The notes under the pieces were generated by a model. It was not told where the DNA came from and made no database searches. It saw only the letters and a program-made list of their open reading frames with translations. Both the position numbers and the translations under genes were made by a program. From positions 1,121,452 to 1,185,451 of the forward strand of contig SCFE01000107.1 in NCBI GenBank assembly GCA_004352715.1: a stretch of 64,000 bases of DNA. The letters run 5' to 3'. How positions within the stretch are numbered: the first letter of the stretch is position 1; each line of letters opens with the position of its first letter. This DNA is from Hofstenia miamia. Taxonomy: Eukaryota > Xenacoelomorpha > Acoela. Positions 11,350 to 22,967 of this stretch are shown here, one piece after another.

Positions 11350-12057
11350 GAATTAATATAGATAAATAAAGTAAATAATTACTTGCAGCTTCCTACCTTA
11401 CATTTAGATAACAATACATGCTCAGTCTATTTATTGATCTATTTATAGGTCACCTATGTAGTTGAGATAATGTAATATAGATATAACCTATGGCAGGCTA
11501 ACTAGCCTTATCTCCAAAGTTGATTATTTACTACATGTGAATGAGTGAATTAATAGTCAGCTAAATGGAGAAAGACCCCTATTCATACCCCTAATGTAAA
11601 TGCAGGTTCATGGCTTGGATCAATGACCCTCAAATCACTCCCAATATGTGCCCAAGCCATTACTAATGCATCTACCATTTAGCTTGACATGAATTAATAA
11701 TAAGCAAACCAAAAGAAATCTAGGGATAAGATTTTCAAAGAATTTACTTCAAGTTTTCAAATTGATTTCCACTCTATTTAAAGTTCAATTCAAAAAGTAA
11801 CTGTTGTTCAAAATTTGAATTTTTCATCTGCCAAAATGGCTAAAAATAATGGAATTGTTCTTGCCCTCTTTGTTTTGCCAAATTATTCATTGACAAGTAC
11901 TAATTTGCTATATTGTTTCTTAGTTGCATTTTACAAACATAATGATGATAAATAAATTTAAATTGTTTTTAATCACTAAATAATAATTTGGTCTTAATTC
12001 TGACTAATCATCCAACCTTCTCTTCTTTTAGCAGCATTATAGTTTGGATTATGCTAT
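11350..12057 (-). repeat. gypsy LTR copy inside pol, lacking its 3' third
   Basis: This copy corresponds to about 3855-4551 of the reference LTR in the same sense. It lies between gag (12060 upward) and the RNase H tail (11349 downward). Its 3' end is missing and reverse transcriptase is absent, so this is a deletion or recombination junction, not a clean insertion. Confidence 0.65.
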
Positions 12058-12059
12058 AT

Positions 12060-13460
12060 GAGTATCTGTTTTCCCTTGAACTCAGCATTACTAATTGCTC
12101 AACCTGTTGGATGTAGTTTCATATATTATCAGTTTTATTCATTTTGGTCACATTTAAGATTATTTGGTACTGGTTCTTAAAATGTTTGTTTTCATAATAG
12201 TCTACAAAGTCACCTATGAGTAGTTCATAATTCCTTTTTGTTTCCATATCCAATAACAGATAGTATTGGTAACCTGTTCCCATCAGGTACAATGGTAATC
12301 TTGCTGCTCCTTGCTGACTCACTTTTCTTTCTGCCATTGTGATTTCAAACATTTGCAGCCACTCAACAAATGTTGGATTATATCCATTTACCCTTCCACT
12401 GAATTTTGGTAGTGTTGCTGTACAGGGTATGATACTTTAGTTGTATTCCATGGTAGTATTGAACTTTCATATTTTGGTTTGTTGTGATTTCTGATTCGAT
12501 CCCCCCCTGTATTTGGGTGGTCACTGCCTTTGTAATTTTATGTATAAATTTCTGCTTATCAACATCTATGTCTTCTTCCAATTCCTTATATTATATTCTT
12601 TTGTCAGCTTGCATGTGTGGTGCCTGAAATTCACTCTCTTTTCTTGATTGGAATTCTATTTTGTAGGTCTGTATGTTCCCTCAGCTTTCCTCTTCAGTTA
12701 ACTGTAGGAATCTCAATTTATCCTTTAGTTGTTTGAACTCTCCTGCTTGTAAATCATTATCTTCTATCAACTGTCTATTCTCTCTTTCCAGTTGCTGATT
12801 TTTTTCTTGCCATTGTTGATTCTGTTCCAAGAACCTTTGTTGGATTCTAATAATTGTTGTGTGAGAATTTTAATCTCATTTTGAAATAGTTCACTCTGCT
12901 GATCTAATCCCATTTCCATATCTATTTTAATTTTGTTCAAGATAATTTTGCTCTGTTGCTCCATGTGCTTGAATTTGTCTGTTAGCTGTTCTATTTCATT
13001 CCTCAAAAGTGCTTCAGTTTCTTGACTACTTTTTAGCATCTTGATTATTTCTTGGGAGATGATTTTTCATCAGAATATGATGATGATCATGTAGCTCTAA
13101 GGGTTACTACCCTTTGTGCTGTTTTCTTTGTGCTGCCTTTTTTTACTTTTGTCAATTTCTTCACCTGGTTTGTAGTGGTGCCCCTTCTTGGTCATGATTC
13201 CCAGATCCTGTTGAAGTGCACTATTTTAGGTTTTGGTCAATCTCTTTGTTGACTGTTTTACTTCTCATATTGTTGTCATGTTGCTTATATTTCCACTTTT
13301 ACTTGTAGATTGTGTCAAAGTGTGTGCATCATTCCACTGAATGCTTCTTTTGTTTTAGAAGAGATTCCTTGTTCTGTTAAGAAGCAAACTATTTGCCTCC
13401 TGTAGATAAAAGAAATTCTTTTCCAATGGTTGTTGTTCTTGGCTGTCACAGTTGCAATGT
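12060..13460 (-). pseudogene. gag gene remnant of minus-strand gypsy element
   Basis: Read from the primer site downward, the region shows a basic stretch (about 13200-13050), a coiled coil (13039-12767, heptad-like with many Glu, Gln and Leu), then a capsid part (12581-12378 and 12352-12119). The capsid part contains VEWLQMFEITMAE and RLPLYLMGTGYQYYLLL, typical of gypsy gag. Stops and shifts separate the pieces. The coiled coil ahead of the capsid domain could mediate Gag assembly. It lies between the 5' LTR at 13475 and the LTR at 11350. Confidence 0.6.
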
Positions 13461-13462
13461 AA

Positions 13463-13474
13463 CATCCTCTACCA
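13463..13474 (-). other. Primer-binding site variant
   Basis: On the minus strand TGGTAGAGGATG follows the LTR ending at 13475. It is close to the initiator Met tRNA complement with two bases missing, consistent with the sites at 2489 and 3413. Confidence 0.5.
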
Positions 13475-14560
13475 GGCATTATTACTGTTTATCCTTTGTT
13501 ACTTTATAACATCAGTTGTATATTTGTAGTTAGGGATTTACTAACTTAACACTGCTTTAGCCTCTATGTATTTCTGTTATCTTAACTTACCAAGATTTAA
13601 CTATTCACTCTTTAGGTAACAAAGCCACACAGCATCTCCTCCAGTGATCAATAGTGGGCACCTGCCTGAAGCTGATCTCCCCATCCAGTTTCACTTGTTC
13701 ACTGAGGATCCACTTGGTTGAGTTCCACCTGTCAGCTCATTGATGTAACTCATGTTTACCTTATCCTAGCTCAGTGTATACTCAAGACAAAACACAACTT
13801 GACTTAGTCTCTCCTTTGTAAAATTGTTTAATGTTAATGCAACCAGACTTGTTACTAGCTGCTGTGTTAATATTACATGTAGCCATTACCAAAATATATT
13901 GGCTTAATAACTAGTTTAATAATTAGCAGCTTCCTAACCTACATTTAATAATTACTGCATGTTCAGTCACATTATAGTCAATAACTTGGATCTAAAATAA
14001 TATAGGTATAATTCCTAGGTTTTGGCTATCCAACTGTATTTTGAATTTGTTATAATTAATACATGTAGTAAATGATCAATAGTCAACTAAATGAGAGAAA
14101 AACCCCTATACCTAACATAAGTGCATTTTCATGATCTGGCACAAAGACCCTAGAATCAATCTCATAATGGATCAAGATCACTACTAAACCAACTCATTTA
14201 GCTTGACATTTAATTAAGTAATCAAACCACATCAAGAAAATAATATAATTGCTTACAGTAAGTTTTCTCTATTTATAGTAATTTTGGAAAAGTACCTGTT
14301 GATTTCAAAATTAAACTCTTCATATGTCAAAATAATGCTAAAAATAATGGAAGGCACTTTGCCCCCTCAGTTTTGCCAAAAGTATTGTTATTGACAGATA
14401 TTAATCTCTCATAATTGACACTTGTTTTTACTTGGTTGCATAACACAGATTAATCTAAACTGATCATATAATTTTACAATATTTCTAATCATAATTTTCT
14501 TCAATCTTATTCTCTTTCTAAATCAATGTTAGCAGCTTGATTCATTTGGATGATGATACA
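13475..14560 (-). repeat. 5' LTR of minus-strand gypsy element
   Basis: About 1.09 kb, sense minus, starting TGTATCATCATCC at 14560 and ending before the primer site. A TATA box is at 14278-14269. It is the most diverged LTR copy in the window but keeps the same order of blocks. It bounds the gag remnant. Confidence 0.7.
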
Positions 14561-14615
14561 CTGAGCATGGAAACACATAATCTAGACCCCGCCGACTTTT
14601 TCACATTATCAAATT

Positions 14616-14970
14616 CAGGGTTTTTGACTCGAGTTCAAGTTACTCAGGCCAAGTTCAAGTTTTTACATTTTGAGTTCAAGTTTGAGTAATTTTTTAAATG
14701 AAATTCCGAGTTCAATCAAGATTTTTCTAATTCCGAGTTTTTTAGGGTAAAAAACATTTATTTTACAATAATTCTAAGCTAAAAAAAAGTTTTTGTGATT
14801 GTTAAGAAAATTGAAATTTAAAAAAATTTAATTTTTATGCTATTTTCAATTGGATTTTCAAATGAGTTTGAGTTCGAGTTTTGATGATTTCTCTTCTGAG
14901 TTTTTCTGATTGAGTTTTGTGAGCTTATTGGAGTTCAAGTTCTTAACATTCTGAGTACTCAAAAACCCTG
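14616..14970. mobile_element. hAT-type MITE with 8-bp target duplication
   Basis: The element is 355 bp. It begins CAGGGTTTTTGA and ends with the inverse of the same 12 bases. It is flanked by ATCAAATT (14608-14615) and ATCCAATT (14971-14978), an 8-bp target duplication with one difference. CAGGG ends plus 8-bp duplications are the mark of the hAT superfamily. The interior has repeated GAGTTCAAGTT/GAGTTCGAG motifs in both orientations and no open frame, so it is non-autonomous. Confidence 0.75.
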
Positions 14971-15068
14971 ATCCAATTTTAGTTGGCATGAGATGCTGAA
15001 GTATACAGGAATCTCCCATTAACAGTTGTGTTTAGATTTAATCCCCAATATTTATGTATAGCTAGCTT

Positions 15069-15445
15069 GTTCCATTCTCCATGTCTGTGTATATTGTTAT
15101 ATCCCTCAACATATGTTTTTGTCAGCATTATTACAAATTAATTTTTTGTTTAGAAAATTCTCCACCTGATTGATTGATTGCCCAATGTGCAAAGTTTGCT
15201 CCATTCTGTGTCTGCATATTTTGTTATATTCCTCTACATATGATTTTGTCAACATTATTATAAAATAATTTTTTGTTTAGAAAATTGTCTGTTTGAATAA
15301 TTTTTTGATTGCCTGAAATACAAAGTTTGCTCCATTCTCTTTGCCTGAATATTTTTATTATATCTCTCCATGTATGTTTCTCATCAACATTATTATAAAT
15401 TAATTTTTTTTGTTTAGAAAATCCTTGGTTTGAATAATTTGCTGA
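15069..15445. repeat. Minisatellite, three copies of about 131 bp
   Basis: TCCATTCT starts at 15069, 15201 and 15332 open three copies of a unit that also shares a TGTTATAT-like block, AACATTATTATAAA-like stretches and TTTTTTGTTTAGAAAAT. Degenerate related sequence continues to about 16000. No coding role is visible. Confidence 0.65.
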
Positions 15446-17450
15446 CACTTGTCAACTGAAGAAGAAGAAGAAGAAAACCAGGTCTCTCTCAATGCTCCTC
15501 ATGTACATATTTTACTTTGTAAAGATGGTATAATTTAATTAATATATTGTTTATTTATACACACATTTAGTTTTAAATACAAGACAATGTAATTATTCTC
15601 TGCTGAAAAAAACCCATCTCTCAATGCTCAATATTTTCTGGTTAAAAACTTTTCCCACACAATGCCTTGTGTATTTGTATTTTTATCTCACAAAACAGTA
15701 TAAACTATTTAATTGATTATCATTTACATATGTGCTTAGCTTCTACAATAATGCAAAATGAGAAATAATATGTTCTCCACAAAAAATGTCTCCTCACTGC
15801 TGATGAATCTCATACAATAAAATGGTATAATGGAAATTAATTATATTTTGTTTATGGTTTATTTAGATCCCCATGTGTTCAATAGAAACAAGTTTTTGAT
15901 CATCAACTGATAAGAGAATACCTCTTTGCCACTGATGAAACTTGTACAATAAATATGGTAAAAGAAATTATTTATATATATTTTGCTATGGATTATTTAT
16001 TTTCACCAACTATACAAAGTTTTCCATCCCTGCTGATTTGGTCTAAAACATTTAGTCTGTTGTTGTTCTAACAGAACAAGAAGAAGCACTGTTTCTGACA
16101 TAAAACAATTTCTTTTCATTACTCAGTCAATATTAGGTGATGCAATTTATTGTGATATTTAATTTTAAATGTTATTTAGTCTCAACACACAGTCTCCATG
16201 TATTTGCAAAGAAATAAAAATGGGATGTTAGCAGATAACTAGTGTATTCAGTGTCTCTCTTTTACTCTACAATGTAAACCCAATTATCAGATCTCAACAT
16301 ATTATGCATGATGGGAAAACAGACATTGAATTACAATCTACACTGATATTTAATAATGGGAGGTAGTTAAGCACATACACATGACATATTATGCATGATG
16401 GGAAAAGCAGACATCAAATTACAATCTACAATGATGTTAATCATGGGAGGCAGCTAAAATCATGCATGGGATGTATTACCCTTTTATTTGTTAATATCAA
16501 TTTCTCTGGCTTACAATAATACATAAATCTGTGTTAATTTGGTATGTAATAGGCAATAATATATTAAAACAGTGTGTCTAAAAAAATCTTTACTGAGATT
16601 ATTATTTGCATGCATGTTATAGAATGGAAGATACATAGCAAATGAAGACAAATACATGTCTAGCAGATGGTGAAACAGTTGGAGACCAGATGAACTAAAA
16701 CATAGACAAATTTACTAGTGTAATTTACCATCATTATAAGTGGAGCATGTATAACCTATGTGTATTTTGTCTTATTTTAAAATGTGGGCTTTGCCATGCT
16801 CACTTAAATACCTAGTTTTTTGTTTCAGAAAATGGTGAATTTTTTTTTAACATGTACACTAGACAATGCATTTTTTACTATTGTCTATAAAATTCTAAAT
16901 GTTTTATTACTATCAAATATCTTTTTGTTTAACATTATGTTTAATATTTTCCATAAGTATTATCAAATTAAGCTAAAAATAGTTTGTTTGCTTAGATACA
17001 AAGTGGTGTTTTTGTAAATGAAATAGTGTGTTTTGAAAACGTGATGTAGTCTTTCTGAAAGTTTCCTGAAAACAAGTTATACACTGAACACTGTAAACAG
17101 TCAAGGTGTCAGGAATTTTTATGGATAGTAAAAATATTAGTCATTATCACAAGTGTGAGGTAAACCCAATGTATGGAAACAAGTGTAAATGTGAATAACA
17201 TGTGATATAGCCATGTATATTAACAAAAAACATGTAATGATATTAGCCATATATATTTGTCACTATGTTGAAACATGTTATGAAAGTAAATGAAATTGTC
17301 CCCAACATGTAAATGAATCATTGCAAACTAAATTGGTCTGTAAAATATCATGAATCACTAATTTTAAATGGTTACTTAAAAATCCATTAGCAATAATCTT
17401 AAAGTGTCAAAAATCCATTAGAAGTACTAATGTTAAGCATCTGAGTCACT
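15446..17450. other. Non-coding AT-rich stretch with a short tandem duplication
   Basis: No gene is seen. Degenerate repeats related to the minisatellite run to about 16000. At 16297 and 16386 an 89-bp unit containing TATTATGCATGATGGGAAAA is duplicated in tandem with few changes. Confidence 0.5.
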
Positions 17451-17452
17451 AA

Positions 17453-17636
17453 TTAACCTTTGCAAACGCCTCCCTCTATATCTCTGTGTCAGCTAACTGC
17501 TATGAGAACTTCAGGGTGTCCCATTGTGACAAAGTTTCCCATATTATAACTACTCAGGCTGGTGAAATCCTAGGATTTTATGGAAAGATTTATCCAAATA
17601 CAACAACTGATGCCAGCTGTGAGCATGACATATAGT
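17453..17636 (+). pseudogene. Possible degraded CUB-like coding remnant
   Basis: A 60-codon open stretch between two stops reads like secreted-protein sequence: a possible end of one domain (LTFANASLYISVSA), then cysteines and GEILGFYGKIYPN with a following C..DI. This recalls the G.I.SP.YP....C.W.I opening of CUB domains. No splice-linked partner exon was found, and a stop follows where the tryptophan would be. The similarity is weak and the call is tentative. Confidence 0.22.
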
Positions 17637-18772
17637 GGAAATCATGTTTTGCGGTTACAAACTGATATCATATAACCTCAATTTGTTGGTAGCACCTGAT
17701 GACCCTTATTGGATAAATCCCTGTTAGTGTTAACACAATTTGCCAAGCCAAGTACCATCCTAATAATACATCCCAAAAAGTGAAATCCAATGATAAGCCA
17801 GTGTCATGATCATATATCAATAGAATAAATGTAAATTTTTGTAGTGAGCAAGGTCAAATGGGGAGAATTCACCAGGAATGGTAGACTGTATATCATGTTG
17901 GATATTTGCATAGAATGAAAAAATGATGGAATCAAAATTATTTTATTTGATGTTTGCAGCATTTGTGTAAACTCTAAAGTTTTAACTATACATTTGTGTC
18001 TTTAATTAAATAAATCTATTGATAATATTTTACCAAGTTGCAAAATGTAATCCTATGTTCACTTTTTGTGGGGATTGAGTTAAGGATGGTTGAATTTTTC
18101 TAATTTGGGGTAAGTTATTTTTACATTTAAATAATTAAAATAATATGATTAAGCAAATTTTTAGAAAATTGATTTCTTGTACATGTTTAACATCAATAAA
18201 ATTTTTTCCTGAATTTGTTAAGGAAAATGCACCATCTATTATTATATAATGTGTAAATATAATAAATTACAAATGAAAAAACATTACCAAAAGAAACTGT
18301 AAAAGAAGCTCTGTTTTTCTTTCAAAAATAATGCAATTGTGCTTGATGCATTTCACAACTAAGTTGATTTTAGTCAAACATCAATTAATCTCCAAATAAA
18401 ATTTAAAAAATTGAGTTTACAAAATAAATTGTTTGCTTCAAAAAAGAAATTTACCAAAAATATTATAATAAAATAATTGAAAAGAAAAATTATTTGTAAA
18501 AATTAACATGTGGTTTTCAAAAAGTTTATATCACTCCACAATTCCTTTGTTCTAGTTTTCATGTTATGCTGCTTAATAAAATATGTTTCACTCTTAAATA
18601 GAGAATGTAAGATGAATGATATGGGCTCATGTTAAAAACACTTTTCATTTAAATATCAAATTTGTGACTAATCAAATCTCTGGTTTGAGGTTACTTAAAC
18701 AGAAAAAGTGAATTGAGCTAATGATTTTCAAATGCATCTCCACAAAGGATAACCAGGTACATTACATACTTT
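17637..18772. other. No gene seen
   Basis: AT-rich sequence without open frames of note, clear repeats or transposon ends. Confidence 0.5.
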
Positions 18773-19050
18773 TTGCTTTTAAACAATTTTTATGTGGTAT
18801 TGTTTTATGTGTTTATATACATTTTTTTGTATTATCTCTATTTCCATCATACATGTTCTGATTTAAACAAATTTATATGTGGTATTGTTTTATTCACTAT
18901 ATATGTTGATGTAATATTTCACTTTCCTTCATATACTTCTTCTTTTAAAACAACTTTATGCATTATTGGTTTATTCATCTATATTCATTGATATATTACC
19001 TCTTTAAATTGTACAGATTTTTGCTTTAAGCAAATTTATATGAGTTATTG
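18773..19050. repeat. Degenerate tandem repeat, four units of about 80 bp
   Basis: Units starting near 18778, 18863, 18944 and 19023 share TTTAAACAA.TTTATATG..TATTGTTT-like sequence, with spacings of 85, 81 and 79 bp. Non-coding. Confidence 0.55.
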
Positions 19051-19506
19051 TTTCAATTGACTGAATGGAATTATTTAGATATAATAATTTTTAACTAACA
19101 ACTAAATTATGAATGTTGAATTATTAGAAATCAAATTCTTTGAAAGTGTTTTGCTTTTGAATTTAACATATAGCTCACTGCATGCATTTTCAAGTTTATA
19201 TGTTTAGAACAAAGGTGGTGCATATCATGGAATTGTGACTAATTTGGCAATACAAAATGATGGAAATGGGAAGACTGTGTAATGCATACAATCCCAAAAA
19301 ACAAACCCCATAAACCAAATAAAGGTGAAAAATATGTGTAATTTGACAAAATATGTAACAATCTTTAAGCATGTATACTCCCCTAAAATGTAAATAAACC
19401 ACAAAGAAATGTGGAAAAGAAGATCACAATGTAAAAGTCAACAAAAGATGTAAGAATCTACAATGTGTACAATCATGAAAAACCCAAAATTCTTTTTCCT
19501 TTAGAT

Positions 19507-20578
19507 TTGTGACCTATATGAAGTTCTTAAAGCTATAGCTAGGCTAAAGGTCAACAAATCAAGCTGATCTTCTGAAATACCGGCATGGTGTATTGAAGAT
19601 TGTGCAAAATTCATTGTTAGTCCTTTATGTCATATCATATCATCAATCACTGCATAAAACTAAATACTTTTCCATCAATATTAAAATTAGATAATGGTAC
19701 TCCCATATATAAAAAAGATACCCTTTAAGATGTTGCAATTACCAACTGAAATCAATTATCTGGCCTTTTGCAAAAATTTTCGAAAAACTAATATTTGTCC
19801 AAATTAACAGTTATCTCTACAACAACTCGATTCTTTTGAATACTGAATTTGGCGTTCGCAAAGGTCACTCCACCTCTGATGCTCTACCTTATGGTACTGA
19901 AAATTGGAGATCTTATCTTGCTAATAACCTTTTTGTCACAATTGCTTCTGTCGACTTGTCCAAAGCATTTGACTCCATTGATCATCAGATTCTTCTTAGA
20001 AAAGTAGAATACATTGGTTTCGATTCTAATAGTATAAATTTAATAAAATGTTACTTAAGTGATCGATTTTAGAGAGTCAAAGTAAATGGTATATTTTCTA
20101 ACTGGGGTAAAACTTACAAAGGTGTTCCACAAGGTACGATTTTAGGACCTCTGTTCTTTTCGTTGTATGTTAGTGATTTAAATTGCAGTTTAACAAATGA
20201 TTGTGGAATAGTAGAGTATGCTGAAGATACATGTATATACCCATATGATTATCAAATAGAAACGTCGATTAGTAAATTAGCAAAAAATCTATCTCAATTG
20301 CTAAGATATTTCAATATTCATAATTTAACTGTAAATCCCACTAAAACAGAATTCTGTGTTATGCCTGCATTTAATAAAGACCATCGATCCCATATTTTAA
20401 ATTCTTCGGGGTCAAAAATTGCTCAAGTTGAAACTTTCAAGTATCTTGGAGTAGCAATTGACAATAAATTAAACTATTCAAATCACATACGCATAGTACT
20501 ACGAAAAATGGCAATGGGAATTAAAACTATTTCACATGTAGCAAAATTTTATAAATGCAAAATTGAAATTAATGTTAG
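19507..20578 (+). pseudogene. LINE reverse transcriptase pseudogene (CR1/Jockey-like)
   Basis: The reading runs from KVNKSS at about 19550 through FGVRKGHSTSDAL, VDLSKAFDSIDHQILL, KGVPQGTILGPLFFSLYV and EYAEDTCIY to ETFKYLGVAIDNKLNYSNHI. This is the fingers-palm series of a non-LTR reverse transcriptase. The catalytic YADD is YAED here, so the enzyme would be inactive; there are in-frame stops (for example 20070-20072) and shifts before 19836. It ends abruptly at about 20578, where a second LINE copy of the same family begins. Confidence 0.8.
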
Positions 20579-20580
20579 TT

Positions 20581-22128
20581 AACTCTCTAGTATTAAGTCA
20601 TTACAGATCAACTGGTCCCTCAAATATCCCCTCTTGGGCTCTTAAAATGACTGCAGATATCATTGCAAGTCCTTTAAATTTCATCTTTAATGAATCTATA
20701 AAATGCAATCACTTCCCAGATTATCTAAAACTTGCTCACATTACTCCTATTTTTAAGAAAAACGATCCTTCAATTGCCACTAATTATCGACCAATTTCAA
20801 TTACTTCTCCAATAAGTAAAATATTCGAAAGATTATTGCATAACCAAATAATTGAACATTTTAATAAGTATAATTTATTATCGAACACCCAATTTGGATT
20901 TCGCAAAAATTTTTCAACAACTGATGCACTATTACATGCTACTGAAAAATGGAGAGCATCCCTCGATTCTAATAAATTTGTAGCTATAGCTTGTTTAGAT
21001 CTCTCAAAAGCCTTTGATTCGATTAATCACAACATACTTATTGAAAAACTATCTTACTTAGGATTTTCTTGTAATAGTAAGCAATTGATAACTAGTTACC
21101 TTAACCAAAGATTCCAGAGAGTTAAATTAAACGATATTTTTTCTGATTGGTTACCGGTTTACAATGGGGTGCCTCAAGGAACGATTCTAGGTCCTCTTCT
21201 TTTTAGTATTTATGTAAATGACATGCAGTCAATAACCAATTGCAATCTAATTCAATATGCCGATGACACCTGCATCTTCAGCGATAATACATCATTGCAC
21301 TCAGCAGTGGAATCAATAGAATTCAATTGCAACAAATTGTCAAAATATTTTTCAATGCATAAGTTGCTAATTAATGAAGCTAAGACGGAATTTTGTATTT
21401 TGCAGCCCAATAAAAATAACTACGATGTTTCCAACATGACTTTGAAAATTAATACTGTTAATGTACCTATTGTAGACACTTTCAAGTACTTAGGCGTAAC
21501 CATTGACTCAAAGTTAAAGTTCAACACTCACATTAACATAACAGTTAGAAAACTAGCTATAGGTATAAAAAGTATGACACTAGTAGTTAAGCAGTTACCA
21601 CCTTGTGCAATTATTCAATTCTTCCATGCTTTTATCATGAGCCACCTTAATTATGCAAACATCTTATTTACTGATTTAAGTGATGTGCTTTATAGAAAAC
21701 TTGACATTCAATTAAAATGGGCACTGAATATCTCAGCAAAAAATTCATCGAAAACTAAACATTACATTTCTAGGTCAATTCTCTTTCCAAAACAACTCGT
21801 CATTTTAAATACCTTGCTAACATTTTTCAAACTAGTAAAAAATCTACCGCCTTATAATTCAATTAAATTCCCGGGATTTGCGTATAAACAGAATTCAAGA
21901 TCTAAAATTTTTACATGTGTTAAGTATAAGAAAAAAGTTTTGAAGAAATCTTTCATTAATGTCGCAATTCGAACCTGGAATTCGCTACCTAAAGAAATTA
22001 AAAGCATTGAAAAATTGAAACCTTTTAAAAAGCGTTTAAAAGTCTTCCTTAAGCAAAAATATATTTTAGGTACATCATGGTTAGGATTTAAATTTTACAA
22101 CAATGACTATACGATAACTCGTCATTAA
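20581..22128 (+). CDS. LINE ORF2 reverse transcriptase, 5'-truncated, frame open
   Basis: A single frame of about 515 codons covers the reverse transcriptase and the C-terminal region of a CR1/Jockey-like non-LTR retrotransposon. Landmarks in order are STGPSNIPSW, YRPISITSPISKIFERLL, NTQFGFRKNFSTTDALL, CLDLSKAFDSINHNIL, GVPQGTILGPLLFSIYVNDM, the catalytic QYADDTCIF (intact YADD) and FKYLGVTIDSKL. The C-terminal RTWNSLPKEIKSI pattern follows. The endonuclease is absent, as in usual 5' truncation, so it is not autonomous. The first real residue is unclear, because the frame opens inside the preceding LINE. The 3' UTR ends in (CTTAT)n at 22319. Confidence 0.85.
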   Translation, partial: NSLVLSHYRSTGPSNIPSWALKMTADIIASPLNFIFNESIKCNHFPDYLKLAHITPIFKKNDPSIATNYRPISITSPISKIFERLLHNQIIEHFNKYNLLSNTQFGFRKNFSTTDALLHATEKWRASLDSNKFVAIACLDLSKAFDSINHNILIEKLSYLGFSCNSKQLITSYLNQRFQRVKLNDIFSDWLPVYNGVPQGTILGPLLFSIYVNDMQSITNCNLIQYADDTCIFSDNTSLHSAVESIEFNCNKLSKYFSMHKLLINEAKTEFCILQPNKNNYDVSNMTLKINTVNVPIVDTFKYLGVTIDSKLKFNTHINITVRKLAIGIKSMTLVVKQLPPCAIIQFFHAFIMSHLNYANILFTDLSDVLYRKLDIQLKWALNISAKNSSKTKHYISRSILFPKQLVILNTLLTFFKLVKNLPPYNSIKFPGFAYKQNSRSKIFTCVKYKKKVLKKSFINVAIRTWNSLPKEIKSIEKLKPFKKRLKVFLKQKYILGTSWLGFKFYNNDYTITRH

Positions 22129-22319
22129 AATAGCAATATAAAGTAATTCATCCATAGCCTGTAAGAATTGTTACTTTTTGTAATGTATGTTGATTTGTAG
22201 ATTGGTTACTTTTTTGTAATTTATGACGCTATTCAGATAAATTATCAGTTATTGAATTGTAAACATTTATCAGAATATAGAATCTCTTATCTTATCTTAT
22301 CTTATCTTATCTTATCTTA
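22129..22319 (+). repeat. LINE 3' UTR with pentanucleotide tail
   Basis: After the ORF2 stop, a short AT-rich UTR ends in at least six tandem CTTAT units (22284-22319). Microsatellite tails in place of poly-A are known for several LINE clades. The minus-strand LINE tail at 23937-23952 ends in the same unit (TTATC). Confidence 0.65.
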
Positions 22320-22379
22320 CTGTAATATCTCATTTAATAACATAAACCACTAATTAATAAATAAAATTGATTCACAAAT

Positions 22380-22967
22380 ATAATGGGCAGCTAAAGATTA
22401 TGAAGAAAATTATTCTACTAGGAATGGAAAACGTTTATATCGTATTAATGATGCTTCATATTTCATAAGATACTTTTCATTAATAAAATTTTGGGATATC
22501 TCAAACCAGCGCCCACCTTACAGTAAACTGCAATTTCCTCTATATGCGTGTTCAACTTATCATTCGAGGACATCCAAATTCAGTAAGATGAAGTTCAAGA
22601 AGCATTTTCTTAAAAATTCACTTTTAAACTCTGCAGTTGATCTATGGAATAACTTATCAATTGAAATAAAGCGCATCAAAAAGCGAATTAAATTTAAAAA
22701 TCAAATTAATAAGTACCTCCATAAACAATATATCCCTAAAATAAGTTCTACATTATGGAAAAGTTTTTTAAAAATATCATTAATTAGCAATAAACTGGGT
22801 AAACTGATAATTCTGAATCCATGTTTTTTGTTATTATGTTTTTATAGTTTTGTGTATTTTATGTTGTTATTGACGCATTAAGTGTAGTATTGGAAGCTTT
22901 TGTTGAGTTGTATAATTTCGCCAATGTATTACATTTAATAAGAAATTCTATTCTATTCTATTCTATA
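22380..22967 (+). pseudogene. LINE ORF2 C-terminal fragment with (TTCTA)n tail
   Basis: From about 22385 a frame reads WAAKDYEENY, FIRYFSLIKFW and LNSAVDLWNNLSIEIKRIKK, matching the C-terminal region of the LINE just upstream (RTWNSLPKEIK). It stops at 22881, and a tail of repeated TTCTA ends at 22967. The tail unit differs from the neighbour's CTTAT, so it is probably a different subfamily. Confidence 0.7.
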
